Source of the DNA: Spironucleus salmonicida
Lineage: Eukaryota; Fornicata; Diplomonadida; Hexamitidae
NCBI GenBank assembly: GCA_000497125.2
Contig: CM035316.1
Location: 1,800,001-1,864,000, forward strand
Direction: 5' to 3'
Length of the DNA: 64,000 bases
In this document: piece after piece, positions 1 to 11,677 of the stretch
Layout: the number at the start of each line of letters is the position of its first letter
How positions within the stretch are numbered: position 1 is the stretch's first letter
Notes under the pieces: generated by a model
What the model was told of the DNA's origin: nothing
Seen by the model: only the letters and a program-made list of their open reading frames with translations
Databases searched by the model: none
Translations under genes and position numbers: made by a program

Positions 1-453
1 TTAGGTATCTGTCATTCTATGGCTCACAAGCTAGGTTAAAAATTCCACGTTCCACACGGTCTTGCTAACGCTATATGCCTCTGCCCTACTATCAAGTTTA
101 ACTCTACTGATGTGCCTACCAAGATGGGTGCTTTCCCTCAGTACAAGTATCCTTAAGCCATATAACGTTATGGCGAAATCGTTGACTATCTCGGTTTCAA
201 GCCTAAAGTTAACACACCAATGGGTAAAGTTGAATGTCTCATCGAAAATATTTTGGAACTTTATAAGTAATTAGATGTTTCTCCTTATATTAAAGACTTT
301 AGAAATGCTCCTACCAAGGAATAATATGTTGAAGCTTTAGATTACCTCAGTTATCACGCCTTTGATGATCAGTGCACTGGTGCTAACCCTCGTTACCCCT
401 TAATTGCTGAATTGAAGGAAGTTCTGGCTACTTTGTATGAACCTTCCAAGTGA
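1..453 (+). CDS. adhE: Bifunctional acetaldehyde/alcohol dehydrogenase, C-terminal fragment (5' truncated by window edge)
   Basis: Frame 1 is open from the first base to TGA at 451-453 when TAA/TAG are read as Gln, giving 150 residues. It starts inside the iron-dependent alcohol dehydrogenase domain. The first residues contain CHSMAHKLG followed by FHVPHGLANA, the iron-binding histidine region of Fe-ADHs; the remainder matches the helical C-terminal domain ending near the usual AdhE terminus. In anaerobic protists AdhE reduces acetyl-CoA through acetaldehyde to ethanol, regenerating NAD+ in the cytosol. Base composition is clearly less AT-rich than its surroundings (many C-ending codons), as expected for a highly expressed fermentative gene. 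That it is AdhE rather than a stand-alone Fe-ADH is inferred from the wording of the motif; the aldehyde dehydrogenase half would lie upstream of the window. Confidence 0.85.
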
Positions 454-1924
<1,471 letters not shown>

Positions 1925-4333
1925 TCATTAGATAATATCTCCTCGTGTACTACAGTATGTATTACCATTTAAAATTGCCAGCTCAAATATAATTGAATTA
2001 CCTGCTTATTACATCAAGGGAGTTGAAACACCACCAATGTTAAACAAATAATTGGAGGATTAAATGTTTGTAGATGTAATACTTGTTTATGCGGTAAATG
2101 TATTAGCCTAAGCATTATTATAATTACATATTAATGATGTCATCGTCATACTCTACAGATTTAAACTATTTAATACTCCTTAAACTGTTGTTCCTATAAT
2201 ATCTTATTATGTTAGTTATTATCCAATAAATTCTAATGATGTTGATTATACACCTAGAGAGCTAGGATATGTAATCTTATTATTTGCAAACATTGCAGCT
2301 CCTATATTTAAAGGCAGTGGAGAAGTAGCAAGGACGTTATTAATAATAGTTTACGAGATACTAAGAGACTACGAAGTTGAGTTTATTGTATTTATATTAT
2401 TGGTAATAAATTGTCCATTAACTGTTCCATTTTAATTAACGGTCAAAGAATCCAGATTTATTGTTCCCGTAATAGACATACCTGTATTTACTTGAATTGT
2501 GCCAAATTATGTTACTCCAGTTGATGTGAAACTTGTTCTAGAAATAATATTAATCGCAGATACAGGAGTTGTAACTGTTATCAAATTTCCGTTCATTTAT
2601 AGATTTGAGTAATCAAAGTTAACTACATTTGGAAACACTTTAGTGACTGAGTCTTAAAAAATCATATTTGAGTTATCAAAAATTAAATTCTACAAAGATA
2701 CGGGTTAGTTTATAGTAAAAGCAGTAGCTGTTACAAAATTAGTAGTTGTTAATTAGTTAATTGTCAAAGCCCCAAGATTAGCATTATTTATAGTGTTACT
2801 TGGACATTGAAAATCTGTTAAACTGGTAGTTCCAGCTTATAAAGTTATTGGAGCAAAATTTTATGCATTTACTGTAGTTGATTCAAAGTTTTATGATTAA
2901 ATATTGCCAACAGTCCCTAATTAAATCAAAATATTTGGCATTGTTTATGCAGAAGTAAATTATACTTAATTTTATAGCAATCCTGTTCTTGTAGTTAGTG
3001 AATTTGTGGTAATAGTTCCTGAATTTAAATTTGTTACAACGATCGGGATAGATTAAGTAGGTTAAAGTAAAGGATTTGGAGGAAAATTCACAGACTAAAA
3101 TTATAATTAATTGAATTTCAAAGAGGTAAATGATGCAATACCTAGAAATAAGGAATATGGTGTATTAAATGATTATAATTGATTTATTTGATGGATATTA
3201 TTAGAATTCAGAGGAGCAGGATTAAAGGTGTTAATAAATGACTATGCTTGAATAGAACTTTATACTTATGGTAAAGCAATAAATGAAGTACCTTTTGTAA
3301 TAACATTATTTACTGTAAGTGTCGTATTTAACCTACCAATGAGTACTGATAGTATAATCATCGCTACAATTAGTAAAAGCAAGATAATAATAAGAATGAA
3401 ATATATTATCCAAGAATGGTCAAAAACTTTCGGATAAGATATTCTCTATTCTTAAACTTCTTCAATTTTTTATTATGGATCGTCAAATGAGCTTTATGAA
3501 TCTGTTAGATTTTATGACTATGCTATTTATAAAGGTTAGGGTTTCTACCCAATCATAGATAAGAAAGCTCTTTGCTAATCTTTAGAGAAATATTTTTCAT
3601 TAATCCAACAGTTAATTTATATAGTCCCTAATTTATCTTACATCTTTTATTAAAAAGACTAGATATAAGGAATAACCTTGTTTGTTTTTAAATAAACTAA
3701 CTAAGAAATTTTCTTTTATAAAGTAACTTATAAATCTGTTTTAGGCATAGATTCTAAAATAAAAATATCAATCGCATTCTGTAGTAATTTTTAAAAATCT
3801 ACCAATATTGAGTATTCATTATTTTGATTTTATGTCATAAAACCATTTAAATAATAGTTTTCGTTAAAAATTTAATGTTATAAAGAGTTCTTATGAGAGG
3901 AAAAACTGATAATTGGAACTTATATCGTTTATAATAAATTTTAACAATGTTGACAATGTCTTTATACTTAAGAAAAGACAATTATCTACTCTTAATATCC
4001 ACATTAGCATTATAATCCCTAAATAAAAAGCTTTGATAAATTCGGTGGTAATGATTAGATCATTAGCTTGATAGAATTCTAAGAAGATTCCGTTGTAATT
4101 TCATTCAGGAAACTAAGATCAACCTATTATTATGATAATGCATTATTTATAGCTAAATACCAGTGTTCATGACTTTAAAGTGAAGAATAGTTTGATTACT
4201 GATATTGAAGATTCTAAAGCTTTATGACATTTACTATTATTCTAAAAAAGAATGACTATATCGATGACCCTATAGTTTTATATGTGTCCACAGATACAAC
4301 ATTGGATTAAAGAATATTATGAGTTCCATACAT
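1925..4333 (-). CDS. Single-pass membrane protein with Thr/Asn-rich repetitive ectodomain
   Basis: One frame of 802 codons runs from ATG at 4333 to TGA at 1925-1927. Three parts can be seen. Residues 1 to about 305 are Gln/Ser-rich and contain two cysteine pairs (C-x-C near 107 and C-x2-C near 126) that could form a small zinc site. Residues about 310-337 are a strongly hydrophobic helix (IILIIILLLLIVAMIIL-like) that serves as the membrane anchor. The remaining 460 residues are rich in Thr, Asn, Ser, Gly and Gln with short beta-strand-like repeats (for example FVTATAFTIN, ITSTNIQSSN), resembling beta-helix or tail-fibre-like surface proteins. Without a signal peptide the likely topology is type II, N-terminus in the cytosol and C-terminus outside or in the lumen. 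I do not recognise the family; the surface role is inference. Confidence 0.85.
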
Positions 4334-4443
4334 TTTGTAAATTTTACATATTTGTATATATTAAGCTAATTTAGATATATTTTATTCTAAAATTATTTAG
4401 ATAATAATATACAAGTTATATTATATTTTTATTTTTTTAAATC

Positions 4444-5481
4444 ATGGTGGCTTCTATGTCTAAAAAAAGAATTTTATAAGAAGCAAAGGTGAATGCAGAG
4501 TTAAGGCAAGAAAGGGCTAAAATAGGCATTACCTTGGATCCAGTGTCATATGAAAATGTATATAAATGGGATGCTAGAATTCAATTTACGAATAAGGACT
4601 CACCATTTTATGATTAAATATATTATTTAATAGTTGAAATTCCAAATGATTATCCACAATACCCTCCTAAGATAACTTTTAAGGCTTAGATTTTTCATCC
4701 AAATATTGAAAAACGATCTGGATTGATTTGTAAGAATTTTTATTCACTAGCACAGTGGAGCACACAGAATACTATCTTTACATCTTTACTAGCTGTATAG
4801 CAACTAATTGATAATCCAGTGTGGACGGATATTAATAACTAGGAAGCATTTTAGTTATGGAGAACTGACTTTGATGATTTTTAAAAGATAGCTCAATCTG
4901 TTTGGGCATTAAATCCAGTAGATTTTAAATCAAAAATTTATAGGTTTCCTATTCCATATACTGAATAAACCCAACTTGAGGAAAGTCTTTTTCTCAAGCA
5001 TCAGGAATCTCCAACATTTTACTTCTAGGGAAGATAACATGTGAATAAAACAAGGACTAAATCAGCATTCTATAATGAACGTAAATGCCATAACAATTTT
5101 ATCAAAGATAGTATGAATTTTATCCACACAGGAGAGCTTGACGACGAGATTTAATCTATTTTTAGTAGAAAAAAATATGCTAATCATTCTGGCTAGCGCC
5201 TAATAAATTCATATGCAGGATAAACTGAAATTAAGACAAAAATTCCATAAATTACTAAAGTCTAACCTAAGTGTAAAGTCAATTATGACTAACTTAATAA
5301 TTTATTCGTTACTTAGCGAGATAACCAGTATGGTATAACTGCATAGTCTTAAAATTTAAAATTTAGACGCTCAAACTTAAAATCTGCGCCTCTAGCACCA
5401 TTTAATGTATGTAAATATGATGAGACTACGAATGTTTAGGATTTGATAATTTCTTAGGTTGGCTATTAAAAGCCATAGTGA
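4444..5481 (+). CDS. Ubiquitin-conjugating enzyme E2 with long C-terminal extension
   Basis: 345 codons from ATG 4444 to TGA 5479-5481. Residues about 10-165 are a UBC fold: N-terminal helix (KRILQEAKVNAELRQERA), the DYPQYPPKITF strand, the FHPNI motif and, ten residues on, the catalytic cysteine in SGLICKNF, followed by the usual tryptophan (LAQW) and helix. E2s carry ubiquitin or a ubiquitin-like modifier as a thioester and pass it to substrates with E3 partners. The last 180 residues are Gln/Asn/Lys-rich, lack recognisable domains and are not part of the core E2 fold. The next gene downstream, 43 bp away on the same strand, is a second E2, and a RING protein lies about 4 kb away. The E2 class and partner are unknown. 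Confidence 0.9.
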
Positions 5482-5524
5482 TTATTATATATGAAATTTA
5501 ATATGTTAACAATACGAAATTAAT

Positions 5525-6001
5525 ATGCAGAAGCGCATTATGATTGAAGCAAAGGCAGCTATATAAGAACGCCAGAAGCGTTTGGAGTTAGGAATAGATT
5601 TACATCCTCGTTCAAAGGAGGATATTATGAGCTGGGTAGGTTATCTTAAATTTGTCGAAAAAGATTCAATTTATTATGGCTAAACATATGAGGTTTCTGT
5701 CAAATTACCTTCAAGCTATCCTATGGATCCACCATAAGTTTCTTTTGTCACAAAAATATTTCACCCTAATGTTAAGTATGAGACAGGTGAAATTTGTTTA
5801 AACTTACTGAAAAAAGAAGAATGGACGATTGCAACTTCATTATACAGCTTAATGATAGCATTATAATCCATTGTTAATGGCCCTAACTGTGACTCTCCTC
5901 TTAATCTAGATTCAGGCAATTTGTTTAGAAACTAAGATATCGTTGCATATAAGTCTATGGTTGATTATTGCTATTATGAGAATGATTTAAAGCATGAATG
6001 A
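5525..6001 (+). CDS. Ubiquitin-conjugating enzyme E2 (compact)
   Basis: 158 codons, ATG 5525 to TGA 5999-6001, about the length of a minimal UBC domain. Seen in order: N-terminal helix (KRIMIEAKAAIQERQKRLE), YPMDPPQVSFVTKIFHPNV with the HPN motif, and the active-site cysteine in TGEICLNLL followed by the W-containing loop (EEWTIATSLYSLMIAL). These are the standard catalytic elements, so activity is likely. Similarity to its upstream neighbour (same start wording, same spacing of HPN and Cys) suggests a tandem duplication that later diverged, the first copy gaining a tail. The ubiquitin-like substrate and E3 cannot be decided from the sequence. Confidence 0.93.
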
Positions 6002-6035
6002 CTTATTAATTTATAAATGTAAATATAAATTTCAT

Positions 6036-6599
6036 TCATAAAAATCCTACTCCATCACATGCTCTATATTTTCTAGATGCACATGATTTCAACAGTTTCA
6101 GTTCATATTTTTTAATCGTCTATAAATTGTATCCCAAAACTTCTAAAAAAATTTATTTGTCTTGAAAACTTAGCTAAGAGCCAGTGAAAATTACGCCTTT
6201 ACCATTTCTACTTATTCTTCTTATAAAATCTAAAAATTTAAAATTAATATTATTAATTAAAATTTCAACTTACGTACCTTAATCATTGATTGCAGATAAA
6301 AAAGTCATAGACAGTTAGCTTGGATGTAGTTATACTAAATCTACAAACCCAGAACATGCTCTAGCGATTTCAGGACTGTTACAAATAGCACATACAATAT
6401 CAAATGATTACACTTCTTTTGTTTTCAAATATGGTATCTAATTAATAGAAGTAATAATAATGTTAACTCTTTCATATTTTAATTTTAATAGTGGATTATT
6501 AAACGCTTATAATATAGGTTTTTCTTTGATATTAGTGATTACAGTGATATTAGTTTATCTTTTATACAGATGGTGAGTAGGTTATAAACAAACGTCCAT
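6036..6599 (-). CDS. Unknown protein with a CxxC motif
   Basis: 187 codons from ATG 6599 to TGA 6036-6038. The C-terminal two thirds have a normal globular composition (for example ARACSGFVDLVQLHPSQL, FRRISRNGKGVIFTGSQL-like stretches), and a CAICN motif sits near residue 75 with further cysteines at AC SG and at the C-terminal CASRKYRACDG, so a small metal site is possible. No family was recognised. It is convergent with the second E2 (34 bp between stops) and divergent from the 783-residue gene (61 bp between starts). The opposite strand also has a shorter open stretch here, but this strand has an ATG, a natural stop and better residue composition. Confidence 0.7.
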
Positions 6600-6660
6600 T
6601 TATTTAATAGATAATTTTTATATATTTAATACAATAATGATTTGATTTAAAAATAATTTA

Positions 6661-9012
6661 ATGCTGCCATTGAAGACATTAACATATGTTCATTAGTTTG
6701 CACATTAATTTTCAGTGAAGAATATTTTATGCTTCACAGAATTTTAGCAAGATAATGAATTATATTTTGCGTTTATTATTGAAAGGGATACGTAATTTAT
6801 TTTGATAATTGATGGTATTTAAACCCAGTAGTTAGCATTATCTGGAACTTAAGATATTTAAAAATAACCAATTGGAATGTTTTCTGATTAAGGTAAATTG
6901 GTAATTTTTGACTCATCAGGTGTTTAAAGATTTATATAAGTTAAACAAAATTAAATAATTGAATAAAAATAGTAACTAGAATTTAAACCATATTATGTAT
7001 TTAATAATCTAGGTACGCATTATATATTTACTGAAAAGTGTATTATACAAGTTGCACAAAGTGTATAAAAAATTATTCCATATGAATATATAGGTGTTTT
7101 GTTTGCCTTTATTTATGAAAATTAATTACTATTTATCGAGATACATGGACACGTATACCAACTGAAGAGATTCAACTTGTCACAGTTTTAGCCGAAGCCG
7201 AGGAACTAGGTGTTCCAGTCCATTTTCAAGGTTACCCAAGCGCTTCAACTAGCGAGACCTGAATTTCTGTGCGAGCTGGAGATCACCTTAATATCTGTGG
7301 ACCTGCAATCGGCTTGCAGAGTCAAGCGCATGCTCCCTTCATCGTGTTATTTAAGCAATGACACACTCATGGTGGCTTCGGAATAACTTTTACAGTCAAT
7401 TGATCTGAGAACAGCGGCAGTCACGTCTTTTGAGATTTCTGTGAATATCCCCTGTATCTTATCGAACAACCTCATGGCTGACCTAAATGGTGGAACGATA
7501 AATATCTACCACCTAACAAATCAGACCTCGCGGTACATGCAGTCTATCCAACAACCAGAGGATATTCACTAATGCGGCGACGGACTTTACGTGAGCTCCA
7601 ATGGAGTCCTGTGCTTAGAGAGCAATAAGCGCCTGGTTTTTGACCTTAACCAAATCATCATATCCCATGTCACGCAGGGAATATCCCTAGACTATATCCT
7701 ATCCAGTTTCGCTCTAGTAAACGGGGAACTCATTGATAAAGACTACATGGTGCTCTCCGCAGTTAGTAACCAGCTTGTTGAGCTGTCCCTCAAGTAAGTG
7801 TTAGATATTTTGCACAAAAAACTAGCGCAAGAGCTGAGCTAGGCAGCGTACAGCATGATTGTAGTAATTTTGTAGTCCATCGCGGCGAATATTACTACAA
7901 CCGATCTTGAGATCCTGGTGAGTACTGTGCGTGATATCTTTACATTCGATGCATTTTATCGCGTTAGATTACTGTAGGATATCCAACGCAGGCTCTTGGA
8001 TATTATGCTATAGGCATTCCATGCGGATTCCATGTAGAATGCTAAGATAGTGAGAGATATGCTTAGGTACCTGACAGATCTCTGTGTTTCTGAGATTGAA
8101 AAGTAGTACCACAGCATCTCTTCGGTTGTAGATGATAATTCTGGTAAGATAGAACTAATTATGTGCACAGATGAATTGTTATCTGACGACAACATCTTCA
8201 CCCACACTCTGGTTGGATGCTTAGCACTTATTCGCTAACAATGTTCTAGTGTCGACGTACAAGAGTTACCTGTACATCCATGGGCAGCTCTATTGACCAG
8301 TCAATATTTCTCAAACCAAATCACTTTCTAGAAAGGGATGACATGTTTTGAACCAATAGCCGATATAGTAGAACAAGAAACAGCGGAACAGTGGGTAGAG
8401 GTGTACAGTAGGGGATAAACATGTGCCAATATACCAGGCAGATTTTTCAGTGACCTATTGACAATAATGTCAAACTCTGATATGCTATCTCAGACGCGCT
8501 ACCAGTTACTCTTCTTCCTTATATTTTGTCAGGTGGAATCAACAGTGCAGGAGCGCTACTTGCCACAGGCATTGGAAGTCATGGATGCCTGCAAGTTTCA
8601 GCACTAGATCGTGGAGTTGATGGTGAGGTATGGGACTGCCCTCCAGCTGAGCGAATATGCGCTCTCCAAAGGCCTCTTCTTTTCGGCAATTTGCATCACT
8701 ACCACCAGCTGCCAAGACCTCAACGTGCTCTAGAGGGAGCTAGGAGGTGTGCTAGACCGGGCCGGGCTGGACCACCTCTCCTATGCGCAGCTCGAGCAGC
8801 ATCTGGGGAGGGAGTGGGTACAGCAAGTGCTGGGGTTACTGGTCGCCAGGTTTGCAGACGCCATGGAACAATTCAAGGCCGCCTTCCTGTGCCAGAGGGG
8901 TTTTGTGTACCACGCGGTGCGGTACGCAGTGCTGCATGACGTTTCCACCTCAGCGGTGGTGCAGCACATGCACCTCAGCGGCCCGGAGCTCCTCGCGATG
9001 TGGAGCGAGTGA
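6661..9012 (+). CDS. 783-residue protein, probable beta-propeller plus alpha-solenoid, with strong internal GC shift
   Basis: 784 codons from ATG 6661 to TGA 9010-9012, open throughout with TAA/TAG as Gln. The N-terminal third alternates short hydrophobic strands and polar turns (NELYFAFIIERDTQFILIID, GVLFAFIYENQLLFIEIHG), as in a beta-propeller; the C-terminal half is helical (EQHLGREWVQQVLGLLVARF). That layout is common in nucleoporins and vesicle-coat/tethering proteins, but I cannot name the family. The first 500 bp are as AT-rich as the surroundings, then GC rises steadily and the last 500 bp are GC-rich, although Gln is still sometimes encoded by TAG there, so the whole gene uses the same code. 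Five codons after the stop a second in-frame ORF begins (9028-9255). Confidence 0.85.
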
Positions 9013-9027
9013 TTGCGAACCCAGTCA

Positions 9028-9255
9028 ATGGACGCCCTTTCCAACATTCAGATGCAGCTGACCATCCTACAGAGCGCTCTCACGCAGCAGCAGACCACGA
9101 TACAGGAACAGTCACTGGCCATCCAGGACCGCGACCAGGAAATTGCACGACTCAACGAGACCGTGGCCAACTACGAAGGCACCAGCCTGGCTTACTTCTC
9201 CCCGCCGGAAAAGGACCGTGCGCAAAAGCTCCAGGGCCTGTTCCACGGCGCGTGA
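9028..9255 (+). CDS. Short GC-rich coiled-coil protein, or C-terminal end of the preceding gene
   Basis: 75 codons from ATG 9028 to TGA 9253-9255. Residues about 5-50 form a Gln-rich heptad-like helix (ALSNIQMQLTILQSAL, then QEQSLAIQDRDQEIARLNE), followed by a short tail. The ORF is in the same frame as the 783-residue gene, separated only by its TGA and five sense codons, and has the same elevated GC and codon habit. It may therefore be the true C-terminus cut off by a premature or read-through TGA rather than an independent gene. It converges on the RING gene with 9 bp between stops. Confidence 0.55.
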   Translation: MDALSNIQMQLTILQSALTQQQTTIQEQSLAIQDRDQEIARLNETVANYEGTSLAYFSPPEKDRAQKLQGLFHGA

Positions 9256-9264
9256 CAACTTATC

Positions 9265-10335
9265 TCACTCGAACGGGTTCAGAGGGCCAGCTGAATTCTT
9301 TCCACGCTGAGTATGTGCGTAATTAGCTGCATGCTCATTGTCTAAAAATTACTATTTGCATCCAGAACCAAGTTCACACACAGGTCTAGTTTCTGCAACT
9401 ACACCCGTCCGCCAGCAACATGCAGAATAAAAAACGCCGGAATAACACCGCCTACAGCACTTACTGTCCCAATCTATGTATTTACTGCCTAAACGTACTT
9501 GTAAAAAGTAATTTTACTTCAACTCTGAGAGAAACCACTCCCAAACTTCAGCAATTGTGTTTTGCTATAAAATAACATCAATTTCTACGGAATTTGGCAT
9601 ACTAAAATTAGATTCAAGGCTTTTTTGCATATTCTCACCAGTAATCGAGTTCAGTAATTTCAGTTAATCACAGTTAGAACAAAAATACCTAGTGCAGCAG
9701 ATACAATTGTTAACAACCCGGACTTCCTCGTCGTCATCTAAATACGATTTTGTCCGTTTATAATCTGGTGATTTTACGCCACAACCACCACAAATTCCTA
9801 CATTATCGGACTCAAATTCTTTAAATAGGAAAGTACAGTTTTATACTACTTTTGCTAACAACTTAGATGATGAAAATGTTGCATCTTAATTGCAAATTGG
9901 GCATGTCACCGAATCTGAGAGCTCTTCGTTTTGGAAAAGACAGTATCTACACAAAGAATGCCCGCAACTAAGTTCTAATGGTTCGGATATTACACATTTA
10001 CATTTTGGACAGTTCAGTTATTTGAAAAGAAAGTCGAGAGAAAATTCTAGCATTTGCTGTGGAAGAATTTCAGGAGAAATTGTAGTATTTTTCAGCTAAT
10101 TTCGTTTACTTTCAATGTTTTTGAATGCTATTTAGTGGTTCTTTGACTGTTTGTCAGTTTTCGAAAGAGAGTAGAGAGGATTGGCTATTATGTCAATTTA
10201 GGGATATGATAAAAATTGAGTTTACAAGTTTAATTGAGATATAATTTCTACTGTTGGGAGTGCTAATATAGGAGGATCAACCGAGGATGAACGTGATGTA
10301 GATGGAGAAGACGACGATTCTGAAGAGGATGACAT
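9265..10335 (-). CDS. RING-finger protein, probable E3 ubiquitin ligase
   Basis: 356 codons from ATG 10335 to TGA 9265-9267. A Ser-rich N-terminus of about 30 residues leads to a helical segment and then a C3HC4 RING near residues 130-180: CPKC, then ELSCGHSLCRYC, then CPIC. A second group of cysteine pairs follows (CGGCG, CICC, CSNC), resembling a B-box or other zinc module, and a further Cys-rich end (CCRRC, ACC). This RING plus zinc-module layout is typical of TRIM-like E3 ligases that recruit an E2 and position substrates. Two E2 genes lie 4-5 kb away. The substrate-binding region is not recognisable. The 3' part is richer in GC than the 5' part, as in the convergent neighbour. Confidence 0.88.
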
Positions 10336-10505
10336 TCTGTAAATATATTTTAAATAATATAATATATTATAAAGCTAAGAAAAATTGGATAAATATGAAA
10401 AATAAGATGATATGTAAATATATAACAATGGTAGCGATATTATTGAATTGGATTAAAAATCACAAAAAGAAATATTACTCATTATTCCCTATCTGTAAAT
10501 ACTAT

Positions 10506-10730
10506 TCAAATACTTAGACTCAGATCGTATTCACTTGAATCCTAGTCTATTCCTAAACTTTCTATCTTGCTAATTTGATTATAGGTTATAATTTAGCTAT
10601 AATGATTTCCAAATACTATACTTGATTGCGGGCTCTAGACCTCATCTAATTCCATATTTGATTGGTCTTCTTGTAATTCAATATGTACTTGCTATCCAAC
10701 AAATGTTTCTGCGGAAATGCAATTTCCCAT
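10506..10730 (-). CDS. Small predicted N-myristoylated/palmitoylated protein
   Basis: 74 codons from ATG 10730 to TGA 10506-10508. The protein begins MGNCIS: Gly2 with Ser6 is the consensus for N-myristoylation after Met removal, and Cys4 is positioned for palmitoylation, so membrane anchoring is likely. The rest is acidic and Ser/Gln-rich without a fold I recognise. It lies 53 bp downstream of the ArfGAP gene on the same strand; both would act at membranes, but a functional link is only a suggestion. Confidence 0.7.
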
Positions 10731-10783
10731 TTTTAATTTAAGAAAAAAATGGTGAATTAATATTATATAATATAAAATAAATA

Positions 10784-11416
10784 TCATTTTTTTCTAATAA
10801 TCTTGCCTAAACCTTTTCTTCCGCTTGGTTGATTCAGATTCACACTACAACTCGCATTTTAAATTTTCGTAATAACTGGTGTATCAGTAATCATCTCTTT
10901 CACATCAAGAATTTACATCTCCTATTTATAATTCTCCACTTATAGTTTCGCGTTAGGCTATTCTTATTAGTTAGTTATCACTGATTATTATATAGTTGTT
11001 TAATTTGTATTAGTGGAAGCTTAATCTTCAAATTTATATGATATCTCTGGAATATTCATTAACTAAACCAAATCTTTTAATGCAGATTTTTAAAGCAAAT
11101 CTCTATATGGTTGCAAACCATCACTAACAGATGGGTAATTTATTGGTTTTGTAATACTAAGGCTTTTACAATAAGTTTCAAATTTCTTGTTTCCACCAGA
11201 AATAATCAATTTAACATTTTCTTAAGACCATTTATCTAAATCAACTGATTTCATGAATGAAACCGCTACGCCATATGATCTATGCTTTCCAGCACAATTA
11301 ATACATAAAAATATTCCTAAGCGGACTGAACACCATGTAGGATTAGACGAAGAACAGTCATGACAACATTACTATTACTTAGCAAAATCTATAGCAATTT
11401 ATCTAAAATCTTCCAT
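10784..11416 (-). CDS. Arf GTPase-activating protein (ArfGAP zinc finger)
   Basis: 210 codons from ATG 11416 to TGA 10784-10786. Residues about 1-110 are an ArfGAP domain: the zinc finger CHDC then 16 residues then CINC, and GKHRSYG carrying the arginine finger used to trigger GTP hydrolysis on Arf. The remaining 90 residues are Gln/Thr-rich and end in a basic GRKGLGKIIRKK tail, like the C-terminal segment of some ArfGAP2/3-type proteins. The protein is expected to act in COPI or other Arf-controlled vesicle traffic. All visible catalytic residues are present. Confidence 0.93.
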
Positions 11417-11465
11417 TCTACAATTAAAATACTAAATATTATGATATAAACAATATATAATTAAA

Positions 11466-11645
11466 ATGTCATTTTTTGATAAATCTTATACTAGAGTATT
11501 TTTTTATGGGTTATTTTTAATACCAATTATATAAGGTATTTTATTAGTGGATATTAATATAAAGGTAGCATTAACTTTAGTATCTATTGGAACATGTGGG
11601 GAGATTTTTGTAGTTAAACAGTTTAGAAAGTTTATTAAAAAATGA
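11466..11645 (+). CDS. Small two-helix membrane protein
   Basis: 59 codons from ATG 11466 to TGA 11643-11645. A short polar start is followed by a hydrophobic helix (FFYGLFLIPIIQGILL), a turn, a second hydrophobic helix (VALTLVSIGTCGEIFVV) and a basic end (QFRKFIKK). The size and the positive end fit a small ER or secretory-pathway membrane protein. No family recognised. It sits 49 bp from the ArfGAP start on the opposite strand and 32 bp before the next gene on its own strand. Confidence 0.65.
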
Positions 11646-11677
11646 GATAATATATATATTTTATAATATTGTACAAA

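Noticed and set aside
6189-6576. Plus-strand frame with hydrophobic segments, at first taken for a small membrane protein
   Set aside because: It has no ATG at its beginning and lies antisense to the complete 187-codon frame at 6036-6599.
8526-9326. Several GC-rich ORFs open with the standard code on both strands
   Set aside because: They are alternative frames of the GC-rich end of the 783-residue gene, where stops of any kind are rare.
9890-10099. Plus-strand 69-codon ORF
   Set aside because: Antisense to the RING gene, whose zinc-binding motifs clearly support the minus strand.
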